Position numbers and translations under genes: made by a program. Shown piece by piece: positions 45,192 through 54,793 of a stretch of DNA of 64,000 nucleotides. Within the stretch, counting starts at the first letter, position 1. Each line of letters begins with the position of its first letter. Under the pieces are notes generated by a model. The model was not told the origin of the DNA. It did no database searches and was given only the letters and a program-made list of their open reading frames with translations. This stretch comes from Gloeotrichia echinulata CP02 (lineage in GTDB: Bacteria > Cyanobacteriota > Cyanobacteriia > Cyanobacteriales > Nostocaceae): contig CP051187.1 in assembly GCA_038087035.1 (NCBI GenBank), forward strand, positions 496,001-560,000, read 5' to 3'.

Positions 45192-46001
45192 TTGAACAAG
45201 GCTGAGTTTTCTGGAAACCCGCAAAACTCATCAGCCTCTGGTGATGACATACCAGCGGCTTTGCGCGATACTCCTGATGCACCCCCCAAGGTGCGCGTGC
45301 AACTGCTAATTTTGGTGGTTGGGGGAGTGGTAGGATTTGTATTATTGGCTGTATTTAGTGGTTTTTTATTTTACGTCACCGCACCGAAAAAAACGGTTAA
45401 TTCTCCACCTACGCCTGCTAGTCCGCCAGCTAATGCACAAGTGGGTAATTCTGTCAACTCTCCCGCTAACAATACTGATACTGTGTTAGGACATTTGGCA
45501 TATCCAGAAGCGCCAGAGTCGGAACTAGTAGCAGTTTCTCGTGATGGACGAATCAGAATGCGGAAAGCCGCAGCCGAAAAGTTCCAAGCAATGGTACAAG
45601 CAGGGCGGAGTGCGGGTGTGACATTAGTACCAATTTCTGGCTTTCGCTCGGTAAAAGAGCAAGAGCAGTTATTTTTTGGTGTAGGCGCCCAGCGGAATCA
45701 AACCCCAGCGCAAAGAGCGGCTTTGAGCGCTCCTCCTGGTCATAGCGAACATCATACAGGTTACGCTGCCGATATTGGCGATGGAGCGGTACCAGCAACC
45801 AATCTCCAAGCTAATTTTGATAATACCAAAGCTTATCAGTGGTTAGAAGCAAATGCAGCCCGTTTCGGCTTTGAGATGTCATTTCCCAAAGACAATCCCC
45901 AAGGCGTAAGTTATGAACCTTGGCACTGGCGTTTTGTCGGCGATCGCGATAGTTTGGAAATGTTCTACAAAGCCAAAAATCTAAAACCCACCCCGCAGTA
46001 G
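45192..46001 (+). CDS. VanY-type D-alanyl-D-alanine carboxypeptidase (M15B)
   Basis: 269 aa. One N-terminal membrane anchor (about residues 37-62, LLILVVGGVVGFVLLAVFSG), a Pro/Asn-rich linker, then a periplasmic M15 zinc peptidase domain: PISGFRSVKEQEQLF, the first metal site SEHHTGYAADIGD and the second YEPWHWRFVG. Trims D-Ala from peptidoglycan stem peptides. The TTG start at 45192 is supported by AGGAG at 45180-45184. The adjacent, convergent PBP2 gene also works on peptidoglycan. Confidence 0.92.
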   Translation: MNKAEFSGNPQNSSASGDDIPAALRDTPDAPPKVRVQLLILVVGGVVGFVLLAVFSGFLFYVTAPKKTVNSPPTPASPPANAQVGNSVNSPANNTDTVLGHLAYPEAPESELVAVSRDGRIRMRKAAAEKFQAMVQAGRSAGVTLVPISGFRSVKEQEQLFFGVGAQRNQTPAQRAALSAPPGHSEHHTGYAADIGDGAVPATNLQANFDNTKAYQWLEANAARFGFEMSFPKDNPQGVSYEPWHWRFVGDRDSLEMFYKAKNLKPTPQ

Positions 46002-46037
46002 GGATGGGTACTGGGGACTGGGGACTGGGGACAATCC

Positions 46038-47867
46038 CTAGCCTCCAGGCGCTTTTTCCGGCTCTGGTTTCTGATACTTACCTGGATATTTCTTCTGGAA
46101 ATATTCTTCCATCACTTTTAACACCACCGGACCTGCAACGCTACCACCACCACCACCGGAATGTTCAGCAAAGACGACAACCAGAATTTCTGGCTTATTA
46201 GCGGGAGCATAAGCACCAAACCAAGCGTGGTTTTGTTTTACACCACGGTTCCAGGCTTCAGCGGTGCCACTTTTACCAGCCATCGGGGGAACTGTGGGTT
46301 TATTCAAACTTTTACCCGTACCTTCTGTGATCACCTTCCGCAGTCCCTCCTGAAGAATTTTGATGGTAATCGGCTTCATATTTACAGATTCTCGCCAACT
46401 TTTTGCTTCTTCATTGTCTTTGAGCAAATGGGGCTGGACTCGGTAACCACCATTGGCGGGGACGGCGAACATCACAGCTACTTGCAATGGTGTGGTTTGC
46501 AAAGCACCTTGACCAATTGACATATTAACACTATCACCTACAGTCCAAGGTATTTTCCAAACTTTTTGTTTCCATGTTTCATCTGGAACTAGTCCTTTTG
46601 CTTCTTCGGACACAAACTCAAAGCCGGTTTTTTGTCCAAATCCAAATTTACGAGTCCATTCAATCAAAATTGGACCGCCGACTCTCTTAGCAACTTGATA
46701 AAAGAATGTATCGCTACTCATCGCCATTGCGCCCGTAAAGCCTAAAGGTCCGAATCCGGCGTGGTTCCATTCACCAAAGCGGGTACCGCCAATAGTTAAA
46801 GAACCGTAGGTTTGGAGAATGGTATTGGGAGCAAATTTACCTGATTCTAGTGCTGCGGCTGTGGTAACAATTTTGAAGGTACTAGCGGGTGGAAAGACGC
46901 TGAGGGCGCGATTGACTAAGGGATGTTCTTCACCTTGTACGCTTTCCCAATCTTTTTTGCTGAGTTTCTGCTTGGAGAAAATATTGGGGTCGTATGTCGG
47001 GTGAGACACCATTGCTAAGACCGCACCATTCTTTGGATGAAGGGCGACAACGGCACCATTGCGATCGCCTAAAGCTTTTTCCGCCGCCTTTTGCACATCT
47101 AAATCTATGGTCAAGCGGATATCATTCCCCGCTTTCGCCTGTTTCTCGCCTAATATCCGCAGTGGACGACCTGCTCCATCCACTTCTACTTGCTGACCGC
47201 CCCACTCACCCCGTAGTGTTTTCTCATAGGCTTTTTCGATTCCCATCTGACCGATTACGTCTCCCAATCGGTAGCCTTCGGGCTTCCTTCGTTTCAACTG
47301 CTCGGCGGTCAGTTCACGAGTATAGCCCAGTACATGAGCTAATTCCCTACCGTGGGGGTAGTAGCGCACCGCTTCTGTATGAATTTCTACGTCTGGGAGT
47401 TCCGTTTCATACTCCTTTAATGCTGTGATTTCGGCTTCGTTCAAGTCACGGGCAATGCGGATAAGTGTAGAAGAATTAGCACCTGCTTCTTCTAATTTTT
47501 TTTCTATTTCTGCTTGGGGAATGTCCAGAATTTGCGCTAGACGCGGCCCCACCACTGACCACGCTGGCTTAGTATGTGCCATCGGCCATAAATATACAGA
47601 CCGAGGATAGCGAGTACTGGCTAATAATTTGCCATTGCGATCAAAAATGTTGCCTCGTTCCGGTTGTTTGGGAATCATCCGAATCCGGTTTCCCTCTGCG
47701 CGTTTGCGGTGGTTAGCTCCTTCGACAATTTGCAAATATGCTAGACGTGCGCCTATGCCACCCGTCATTAATAGGGTAAATATAATTACAGATATTGACT
47801 GGAAATTCTGTCCGACTGTACGTGTATTTTTTTGTCCGCCAAAGGTCGAGTGTGGGAATAAGGTCAT
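46038..47867 (-). CDS. mrdA: Penicillin-binding protein 2 (peptidoglycan transpeptidase)
   Basis: 609 aa, intact. Short cytosolic start, one membrane helix (about residues 25-47), PBP dimerisation domain with RGNIFDRNGKLLAST, and a C-terminal transpeptidase with the active-site SxxK in PPASTFKIVTT, the second motif near MSSDTF and KSGTAEAW as KTG-type box. Together with RodA it builds lateral wall during elongation. The Gly run SGGGGGSVAGP near the C-terminus is the usual end of the domain. A close paralogue lies just upstream but is broken. Confidence 0.93.
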   Translation of the reverse strand: MTLFPHSTFGGQKNTRTVGQNFQSISVIIFTLLMTGGIGARLAYLQIVEGANHRKRAEGNRIRMIPKQPERGNIFDRNGKLLASTRYPRSVYLWPMAHTKPAWSVVGPRLAQILDIPQAEIEKKLEEAGANSSTLIRIARDLNEAEITALKEYETELPDVEIHTEAVRYYPHGRELAHVLGYTRELTAEQLKRRKPEGYRLGDVIGQMGIEKAYEKTLRGEWGGQQVEVDGAGRPLRILGEKQAKAGNDIRLTIDLDVQKAAEKALGDRNGAVVALHPKNGAVLAMVSHPTYDPNIFSKQKLSKKDWESVQGEEHPLVNRALSVFPPASTFKIVTTAAALESGKFAPNTILQTYGSLTIGGTRFGEWNHAGFGPLGFTGAMAMSSDTFFYQVAKRVGGPILIEWTRKFGFGQKTGFEFVSEEAKGLVPDETWKQKVWKIPWTVGDSVNMSIGQGALQTTPLQVAVMFAVPANGGYRVQPHLLKDNEEAKSWRESVNMKPITIKILQEGLRKVITEGTGKSLNKPTVPPMAGKSGTAEAWNRGVKQNHAWFGAYAPANKPEILVVVFAEHSGGGGGSVAGPVVLKVMEEYFQKKYPGKYQKPEPEKAPGG

Positions 47868-48076
47868 AAAATTAGTAGTATCTATATATTATACTCTTAA
47901 ATTTCTACCGATTCTTCAGTGGAAAAGCAATGCTAAAAGCGTCGTTATAGTAAATTATTTTCAATAGATACAATAACTTAAATCTAATGTTTAGCGTGCT
48001 TAATATTTTCTGAATAGGCTCACGATTGAGCCTTAGCGGCTGATTCTTCAACCTGGGGCTGCTCATCAAATTCCTC

Positions 48077-48471
48077 GCGCCGTGGAAACCCCTGCATTTA
48101 TGCATGGGGGTAAGGCGCAGGCGAATTTATTCGCTGTCCCCCTTTCGGGGCTGGATAAGCAGAGGAGTAGTACTTATCCATTTCCCTGTATGCCGGGAAT
48201 CGCCTTGCTACTCCAGTAATGTTAGCTTCTCCTAAGAGGAGACGCTGCGCGAACGACAATGTTAGAGGTCGGTAACTATCTAAACGACACGGGTTTAACC
48301 CCTTTAAGCCTGTTTAATCGTCTAGTTCTAGAGCAGGGAACTAGCTTCGCATCCCCTGGTAGGTCTTTAACTCTTACCTCTAACGTAGTTCAGTTAAGAA
48401 CTTAGTCTGGTCAGATTAGGGCTTTTTGAAGCCCCCGGCTTTAGCCGTGGGGTTTCTGACACTTACCGGGA
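48077..48471. mobile_element. Non-autonomous IS605-like insertion in the PBP2 tail
   Basis: About 395 bp with a hairpin at each end: CCCCTGCAT/ATGCATGGGG near 48089-48110 and CCCCCGGCT/AGCCGTGGGG near 48432-48451, next to TTTCTGACA. The interior has no frame but many short stems (for example GGATAAG...CTTATCC at about 48150-48179) and looks like a structured RNA or decayed tnpB 3' end. Ends were set by splicing out the element to restore the PBP2 frame. Confidence 0.65.
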
Positions 48472-48681
48472 TACTTATGCTGGAAATATGCTTCCATCAC
48501 TTGTAAGACCATTGGTCCACAAACAGTTCCGCCATGATCGCCGGAGTTTTCCCCAAAAGCGACAACTGCAATTTCTGGCTGATCACTGGGAGCATAGGCA
48601 CCAAACCAAGTATGATTTGGGCGACCAGTACCAGCTTCAGCGGTGCCACTTTTCCCGGATGCTGGAGCAATGGTTGGTAGA

Positions 48682-49067
48682 TTGAACGCACCCCATCTAA
48701 ATCAAAGATTATAGATGGGGATTCGTGCGCTAAGAAGCTGTAATACTTCTTGAGCGTTACCAGGGTTACTGGCGTTCTCAGTGTGTCGTTAGAACTTTCG
48801 CTTACGTTGGCGAAGCCTGCGCTCCGCGCATACACCCTAGTAAAAAGTATTATTAATATAATGACTTTTTACTCGTTATAAATAATTAGTGAAATTGGTC
48901 TATGTCTCCGGCCGTAAAGCTTTTACAGTACCGCAAAAACTAATTACTAGAATGATAGCATGAAAGAATAATTGTTGCTGCGCGTTTTATACATGTGTAG
49001 CTTACCCCACCTAAAATGTAGATATTTTTATAGTATTTTTAGGTGGGGACTGCGCGAAACAATTTTG
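48682..49067. mobile_element. Non-autonomous IS605-like insertion in the PBP2 transpeptidase domain
   Basis: 386 bp. On the minus strand its right end is a hairpin CCCCATCTA...TAGATGGGG followed by TGCGTTCAA, the same layout and the same TCAA end as the TnpB element. Its left end is a perfect 12-bp stem CCCCACCTAAAA/TTTTAGGTGGGG (about 49005-49048). Removing 48682-49067 joins codons as KRLN-LPTIAP in frame, with a TTGAA/TTCAA-type junction and no target duplication, as expected of this family. Confidence 0.75.
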
Positions 49068-50838
49068 TTCAAACGCTTACCTGTCCCCTCAGTAATTACC
49101 TTTCGCAGTCCGTCGCGGAGAACTTTGATAGTTTCCGGCTTCATATTTAACGATTCTCGCCAGTTTTTTGCAGCTTCATGGTCTTTGAGTAAGTGCGGCT
49201 TCACGCGATAGCCACCATTAGCCGGCACAGAAAACATAATCGCCGATTGCAGCGGTGTAACTTGCAGGGCGCCTTGACCAATTGACATATTTATGGTATC
49301 ACCTACAGTCCAGGGTAGCTTAAATACTTTTTGCTTCCATATTTCGTCGGGAACCAAGCCTTTTGATTCTTCGTTGACAAACTCAACCCCGGTTTTGCGA
49401 CCGAACCCATATTTGCGACTCCATGCGATCAAAGTAGGACCACCGACTCTTCTCCCAACTTGATAAAAGAAGGTATCACTACTCATGGCGATCGCACCAG
49501 GAAATCCCAACGGACCAAATCCAGAGTGGTTCCATTCACCAAAAGTGACTCCACCGACAGTTAAAGAACCGAAGGTTTGCAGTACTGAGTCAGGAGCAAA
49601 TTTTCCCGATTCCAGACCTGCTGAGGTGGTAATAATTTTGAAAGTGCTAGCGGGGGGAAAAGCGCTGAGGGCGCGATTAACTAGGGGATGATCTTTACCT
49701 TGTACAGTTTCCCAGTCTTTTTGAGAGAGTTTTTGCTTAGAGAAGATATTGGGATCGTAGGTGGGGTGAGACGCCATTGCTAAGACCGCACCATTATTCG
49801 GGTCAATAGCGACTATCGCACCTTGGTATTTTCCCAAAGCTTTATCGGCGGCTTGTTGCACATCCCAATCTATGGTCAAATGTAAATCATTACCAGCCTG
49901 AGCCTGTTTTTCGCCCAAAACCCGAATTGGCCGACCAGCACCATCGACTTCCACCTGCTGACCACCCCATTCACCCCGGAGTGTTTTCTCATAGGCTTTT
50001 TCCACGCCCATCTGACCAATGACATCTCCCAGTCGGTAGCCTTCGGGCTTCTTATCTTTTAACTGTTCGGCGGTCAATTCACGAGTATAACCCAGGACAT
50101 GAGCCAATTCTCGACCGTGGGGGTAATAGCGAACGGCTTCGGTATTTATTTGTACATCTGGGAGTTCTGTTTCATACTCCTTTAAAGCAGTCAGTTGAGC
50201 TTCATTCAAGTCGCGAGCAATGCGGATCAGTGAAGAAGAATTGGCACCAGCCTGTTCTAGTTTCTTTTCCATCTCCTCTTGGGGGATGTTGAGAATTGGC
50301 GACAGACGCCGACCCACCACCGACCACGAAGGCTTAGTATGTGCCATCGGCCACAAATATACAGAGTGCGGATAGCGAGTACTGGCTAAGAGTTTACCAT
50401 TGCGGTCAAAAATGTTGCCTCGTTCCGGTTGCTTGAGAATCAATCGAATCCGGTTCGATTCTGCTCTTTGTCGCAGTTTTGGACCATCAACAATTTGCAA
50501 ATACGCCAAACGAGCGTCGATACCAATCGTCATCACCAGAGTAAAGACGATTAAAAATATCGACTGGACACCACGCCCTACTGTACGTATATCCTTTTTT
50601 GCCCCAGATAGAGAGGATGGAAATATAGCCATAACAGCAAATTAAAAAATAAGATTACAATTATTTGTATTCAATAACCCTCAGTCCTATTCGGTAGTAA
50701 ATGCCGAGAATACAGGGAAAATATTCCTTATCAGTTGTTTTTGATAGATACAATAAACCAAAGTGTTCCATTTAGTCTGCCTCATAGACTACATTCATGG
50801 GCACAATCACCTAAAATCATGGCATTCTACCGAGGATT

Positions 50839-51966
50839 ATGGCTCAAACTGTAACGCAGAATCATAGGGGGATAAGGGCTTTGCAACCGCTTGATGTTGA
50901 ACTGCGTAACGTGTTCAAGTTTTTCAACCAAGAACCAGCAGTCAATGGAATAGACCTGGATGTCAGACAGGGAGAATTTTTTAGTATCCTAGGTCCATCC
51001 GGTTGTGGTAAAACAACCACACTCAGATTAATTGCTGGATTTGAAATGGCTGATGCGGGGAAGGTATTAATACAGGGGGAGTCTATGAATAATGTCCCCC
51101 CTTATCGCCGACCTGTCAATACAGTATTTCAAAGTTATGCTCTATTTAACCACCTCAACGTGTGGGATAACATCGCCTTCGGACTGCGGCTGAAAAATGT
51201 TCGCAAATCAGAAATTGACAGCCGCGTTAAAGAAGCTTTAAAACTGGTCAAAATGGAAAGTTTGCGATCGCGCTTTCCCAGTCAACTCTCTGGTGGTCAA
51301 CAGCAACGGGTCGCCTTAGCTAGGGCTTTAGTCAATCGCCCATCTGTAATACTACTAGATGAACCATTGGGAGCCTTAGATTTAAAACTGCGTAAAGAGA
51401 TGCAGGTCGAACTATCAAATTTACACAAAGACCTAGGCTGGACTTTTGTCATGGTAACACACGACCAGGAAGAGGCGCTATCCTTATCTGATCGCATTGC
51501 TGTAATGAATCAAGGCAAAATTGAGCAAATTGGTACTCCTAGCCAAATTTACGAATTTCCTCGCACATCTTTTGTCGCAGATTTCATCGGAGACACGAAT
51601 TTATTTAGTGGTGAAATTTCCACAGTAGACGCCTCTACCATCAAAATTGTCACAAAAACCGGACTAACAATAGTCGTTACCCGTCGTGAAGAAACACCCA
51701 CCCAATTAGCGCAACCAGTAGTAGTCAGCATCCGTCCAGAAAAAATTCAACTTTCCCTCTATCCCCCCAATTTACCGACTAACTGCTTTGAAGCAAGACT
51801 AATCAACGTGATGTATTTAGGTACACACGTTAATTATGTTGTGGAATTAACAAATGGAATCACCATCAACGTTTTGCAGCCTAACACTTTTGGCAGCTTA
51901 CCAGACCGCAATACACCCATCTACGCCTGGTGGTCAGAAAGTGATGGTTTGGCGATTAGTCAATAG
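50839..51966 (+). CDS. potA: Polyamine ABC transporter ATP-binding protein
   Basis: 375 aa, cytosolic face of the inner membrane. Walker A GPSGCGKTTT (about residues 53-62), Q-loop NTVFQSYALF, signature LSGGQQQRVALARAL, Walker B VILLDEPLGALD, switch MVTHDQEEAL, and a C-terminal TOBE domain (about 280-370). Powers uptake of spermidine/putrescine with PotD and PotB encoded downstream. The pot genes are on one strand but separated by repeat arrays and an unrelated small gene. Confidence 0.92.
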   Translation: MAQTVTQNHRGIRALQPLDVELRNVFKFFNQEPAVNGIDLDVRQGEFFSILGPSGCGKTTTLRLIAGFEMADAGKVLIQGESMNNVPPYRRPVNTVFQSYALFNHLNVWDNIAFGLRLKNVRKSEIDSRVKEALKLVKMESLRSRFPSQLSGGQQQRVALARALVNRPSVILLDEPLGALDLKLRKEMQVELSNLHKDLGWTFVMVTHDQEEALSLSDRIAVMNQGKIEQIGTPSQIYEFPRTSFVADFIGDTNLFSGEISTVDASTIKIVTKTGLTIVVTRREETPTQLAQPVVVSIRPEKIQLSLYPPNLPTNCFEARLINVMYLGTHVNYVVELTNGITINVLQPNTFGSLPDRNTPIYAWWSESDGLAISQ

Positions 51967-51967
51967 T

Positions 51968-52036
51968 TATTGGTCAAAAGTCAAGGGTCAAAAGTCAAGG
52001 GTCAAAAGTCAAAAGTCAAAAGTCAAGGGTCAAGAG
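51968..52036. repeat. Heptamer array (GGTCAAAAGTCAA type) upstream of the four-helix-bundle gene
   Basis: Units AAAGTCA and AGGGTCA in tandem, mirror image in orientation of the array at 52418-52490 on the other side of the gene. Confidence 0.85.
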
Positions 52037-52432
52037 ATGTCTAGTAGGTATTTTCAAGAATTGCGGGTTTATAAATTGGCAGAAAAATTAGCTGATGAAA
52101 TTTGGAAAATAGTCGAGAGATGGGATATCTTTGCCAAAAATACAATGGGTATACAGATAGTGCGTTCAGCAGATAGCATTGGGGCAAATATAGCAGAAGG
52201 CGTTGGTCGAGGGAGTTATCAAGATAATCGCCGATTTATCAAAATAGCAAGAGGTTCTTTAAATGAGACTCAACATTGGTTAAGACGAGCATACATTCGT
52301 AAGCTTTTAACAATTGAGCAGATAGATAAACTCAAATTAATAATTGATCAATTGAGACCACAATTAAATTCATATCTCAAATCTATAGGCAATGTCTCAG
52401 AAAAAGAATCACCCTTGACCCTTGACCCTTGA
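52037..52432 (+). CDS. Four-helix-bundle protein of the 23S rRNA intervening-sequence family
   Basis: About 131 aa from the ATG at 52037 (MSSRYFQELRVYKLAEKLAD). The frame is open back to 51854 but that part overlaps potA and the repeat array. Signature pattern: FQELRVYKLAEKLADEIW at the front and QIVRSADSIGANIAEGVGRG in the middle. Proteins of this family are encoded in rRNA intervening sequences in some bacteria but also, as here, as free genes; they form pentamers and their role is unclear. The last residues (PLTLDP) and stop come from the heptamer array. It splits potA from potD. Confidence 0.85.
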   Translation: MSSRYFQELRVYKLAEKLADEIWKIVERWDIFAKNTMGIQIVRSADSIGANIAEGVGRGSYQDNRRFIKIARGSLNETQHWLRRAYIRKLLTIEQIDKLKLIIDQLRPQLNSYLKSIGNVSEKESPLTLDP

Positions 52433-52490
52433 CCCTTGACCCTTGACCCTTGACCCTTGACCCTTGACCCTTGACCCTTGACCCTTGACC
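52418..52490. repeat. Heptamer array (TTGACCC) before potD
   Basis: About ten near-perfect TTGACCC units. It ends ACCTATGACAAAC, where the ATG of potD sits within one array unit of the last repeat. Confidence 0.9.
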
Positions 52491-52491
52491 T

Positions 52492-53577
52492 ATGACAAAC
52501 AGAAGAAAATTTTTACACGGTGTGTCCGCACTTGCTAGCTTATCATTAACCGGGTGCGGCTGGAGGCTGGCTGATATCCGCGCTAATGCTAAGACGAAGG
52601 GTCAACGTGACCAACTTTATATATATACTTGGACGCAATATACAGATCCACAATTGCTGACAAATTTTAGCGTGCAAACTGGCATGAAAGTGCTGGCGGA
52701 TGTGTATGATTCTAATGATGTGATGTTGGCTAAATTGCAAGCTGCTGGTGGTGGAAATTACAGCATTATCTACCCATCGGATTACATGGTACAAAAAATG
52801 GTAGATAAAGGTTTATTAACAGAAATAAATCATCAGCGCTTAATCGGTTTAGAAAATTTATTTCCGCGTTTTCAAAATTCAAGTTATGATGTGAATAACC
52901 GTTATAGTATCCCTTTCAATTGGGGAACAACAGGGTTACTTTATAATTCTGAAGTAATTAAAAATCCACCAGAGGACTGGGAATATCTTTGGCAAAATAC
53001 CCCCCTACTGAATAAGCGAATGACGATGCTAAATGATGTTCGAGAGGTCATGGGTGCAGCCTTGCGGATGCTGGGTTATTCATACAATTCACAAGATGAA
53101 AACCAAATTAAACAAGCTTATGAAAAATTGCAAGAGCTTAAACCGACAATAGCAGCTTTTGACACTGATGCTTGGCAAAATCAAATTCTAGCAGGTGATT
53201 TAGTATTAGCAATGTGTTACTCTGCAGATGCTGTCCGAGTTAGTAAGGAAAATCCCCAACTCAAGTATGTAATTCCCCGCAGTGGTTCTTCATTATGGAC
53301 TGACACTATTGTAATTCCCAAAACTGTAGCTAATTTGGATGGAGCCTATGCTTGGATTAACTTTATTTTGCAACCAGAAATTGCAGCCCAAATTAGTCAA
53401 CGCCTGAACGTGGCTACACCCAATCGTGCTGGTTTTGAACAATTACCAAATAAAATTCAAAATAATACCAATTTGTTTCCCCCAGAGTCGCTTGTAGAAA
53501 AGTGTGAACGTATTACTCCTATAGGGAAGTTTGAAGAGGTTTATGAGCGATATTGGACGCAATTGACTAGTGGGTAA
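52492..53577 (+). CDS. potD: Polyamine ABC transporter substrate-binding lipoprotein
   Basis: 361 aa. Starts MTNRRKFLHGVSALASLSL followed by TGC, giving both a twin-arginine-like signal (NRRKFL) and a lipobox (LTGC, Cys about residue 22). The mature part is a type II periplasmic binding protein: YIYTWTQYTDPQLL, DVYDSNDVMLAKLQ and YSIPFNWGTTGLLYN, as in PotD/PotF. Captures spermidine or putrescine for PotAB. The start codon comes at the edge of the heptamer array. Confidence 0.9.
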   Translation: MTNRRKFLHGVSALASLSLTGCGWRLADIRANAKTKGQRDQLYIYTWTQYTDPQLLTNFSVQTGMKVLADVYDSNDVMLAKLQAAGGGNYSIIYPSDYMVQKMVDKGLLTEINHQRLIGLENLFPRFQNSSYDVNNRYSIPFNWGTTGLLYNSEVIKNPPEDWEYLWQNTPLLNKRMTMLNDVREVMGAALRMLGYSYNSQDENQIKQAYEKLQELKPTIAAFDTDAWQNQILAGDLVLAMCYSADAVRVSKENPQLKYVIPRSGSSLWTDTIVIPKTVANLDGAYAWINFILQPEIAAQISQRLNVATPNRAGFEQLPNKIQNNTNLFPPESLVEKCERITPIGKFEEVYERYWTQLTSG

Positions 53578-53938
53578 CATGGTTATAAGTTAGGAGTTAG
53601 GAGTTAGGAGTTAGGAGTTAGGAGTTAGGAGTTAGGAGTTGGACGAATGACAAATAACAAATAGGATCTACTCTCCGGGCACATTAATAATCGTAGGGTG
53701 CGTGACGCTTCGATAAATATTGTACGTAGTTACAAGACTTGTAGCGTCACGCACCATTCTTTCAATGTGACACTAGTGTAAGTCCTGAGAAATAACAAAT
53801 GACCAATGACAAATGACAAATGACCAATGACAAATAACAAATGACCAATGACAAATGACCAATGACAAATGACCAATGACCAATGACAAATGACAAATGA
53901 CCAATGACCAATGACAAATGACCAATGACAAATGACCA
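53578..53938. repeat. Gap between potD and potB filled by repeats
   Basis: GTTAGGA heptamers (about 53586-53640), a hairpin element with ends GGTGCGTGACGCT (53697-53709) and AGCGTCACGCACC (53743-53755), then a long array of ATGACCA/ATGACAA units (about 53797-53945). The last ATGACAA unit is the start of potB. A minus-strand frame in the array (repeats of VICHWSFVIGH) is an artefact. Confidence 0.9.
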
Positions 53939-54793
53939 ATGACAAAATCAAAGTTAAATTGGGTAGAGCCTTTTGTATTACTTGCGCCAGCTGGTATTTG
54001 GTTGTTACTGTTGCTAGTTCTACCAAGTCTGATTATTTTTGAATTGAGTTTAGTTCCAAATATTCGACCGGGGGATGTTGTTAATCCTAGTGGGTTAGCG
54101 AACTATATTCGGATAATTGACCCCCTTTATTTGCAAGTGATTGTGCGTTCGCTGCTTTTGGCTAGTAGCACGACAATAATCTGTTTACTTTTGGGTTTTC
54201 CTGTTGCTTATTGGATTGCTTTGATAGCACCGCAGCGCTGGCGAAATTTGCTATTATTAGGCTTTATTTTGCCTTTGTGGACTTCTTCCTTGCTCCGTTC
54301 TTATGCTTGGATTACGATTTTGCGTCCGACTGGTTTATTGAATAGTTTACTAACAAGTTTACACTTGCCTACGTTAAGTTTACTCAATCAAATTCCAGCA
54401 GTATTGATTGGTATGAGCTATAGCTTATTACCTTACATGGTGTTGATTTTATATGCTGCGCTAGAAAAGTTAGATAAACGCTTACTAGAAGCCGCTGCAG
54501 ATTTGGGTGCAAATCCTATCAAAGCTTTTTGGAATGTTACCATACCGCAAACCTTACCAGGAATTAACGCTGGTGCAATGCTGGTATTTATCACCGGTTT
54601 GGGCGATTTTGTTGACCCAGAATTGCTTGGTGGTGCTTCTAGTATGACGACGGCGAGATTAATTTATAACCAGTTTCTCGGAGCTACGCAAAATTGGGGT
54701 TTTGGTTCTGCTTTGAGTATGACATTAATTTTGGCTGTGAGTATTGCGATCGCCCTTTTAATTAAGTTTGGCGATAGCAGTCCCCAGCGATAG
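53939..54793 (+). CDS. potB: Polyamine ABC transporter permease
   Basis: 284 aa, six transmembrane segments. Signature EAA loop LLEAAADLGANPIKAFWNV (about residues 178-196). PotB-like features: PAGIWLLLLLVLPSLIIFEL near the start and a late GLGDFVDPELLGG. Forms the membrane channel with a second permease (PotC in other systems), which is not found downstream. The start codon is provided by the heptamer array. Confidence 0.9.
   Translation: MTKSKLNWVEPFVLLAPAGIWLLLLLVLPSLIIFELSLVPNIRPGDVVNPSGLANYIRIIDPLYLQVIVRSLLLASSTTIICLLLGFPVAYWIALIAPQRWRNLLLLGFILPLWTSSLLRSYAWITILRPTGLLNSLLTSLHLPTLSLLNQIPAVLIGMSYSLLPYMVLILYAALEKLDKRLLEAAADLGANPIKAFWNVTIPQTLPGINAGAMLVFITGLGDFVDPELLGGASSMTTARLIYNQFLGATQNWGFGSALSMTLILAVSIAIALLIKFGDSSPQR

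Larger units (their letters stand above)
48020..50632 (-). pseudogene. Second PBP2 gene, interrupted by two insertions
   Basis: The frame from 50632 to 49068 matches the neighbour PBP2 nearly throughout (membrane helix, RGNIFDRNGKLLAST, PPASTFKIITT) up to GTGKRLN. It is then broken by a 386-bp insertion. The frame resumes at 48681 (LPTIAPASGKSGTAEAGTGR ... to HKYPGK at 48472), is broken again by about 395 bp, and resumes at 48076 with EEFDEQPQVEESAAKAQS and a stop at 48020-48022. As it stands the encoded protein ends IVSRSPHLKIL, before the KSGT box, so it cannot be an active transpeptidase. Confidence 0.88.

Noticed and set aside
48497..48835. Minus-strand frame of 112 codons as a gene
   Set aside because: Chimera of the first insertion and an out-of-frame reading of the PBP2 remnant.
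53730..54026. Minus-strand frame with repeats of VICHWSFVIGH
   Set aside because: Translation of the ATGACCA/ATGACAA heptamer array overlapping the potB start.
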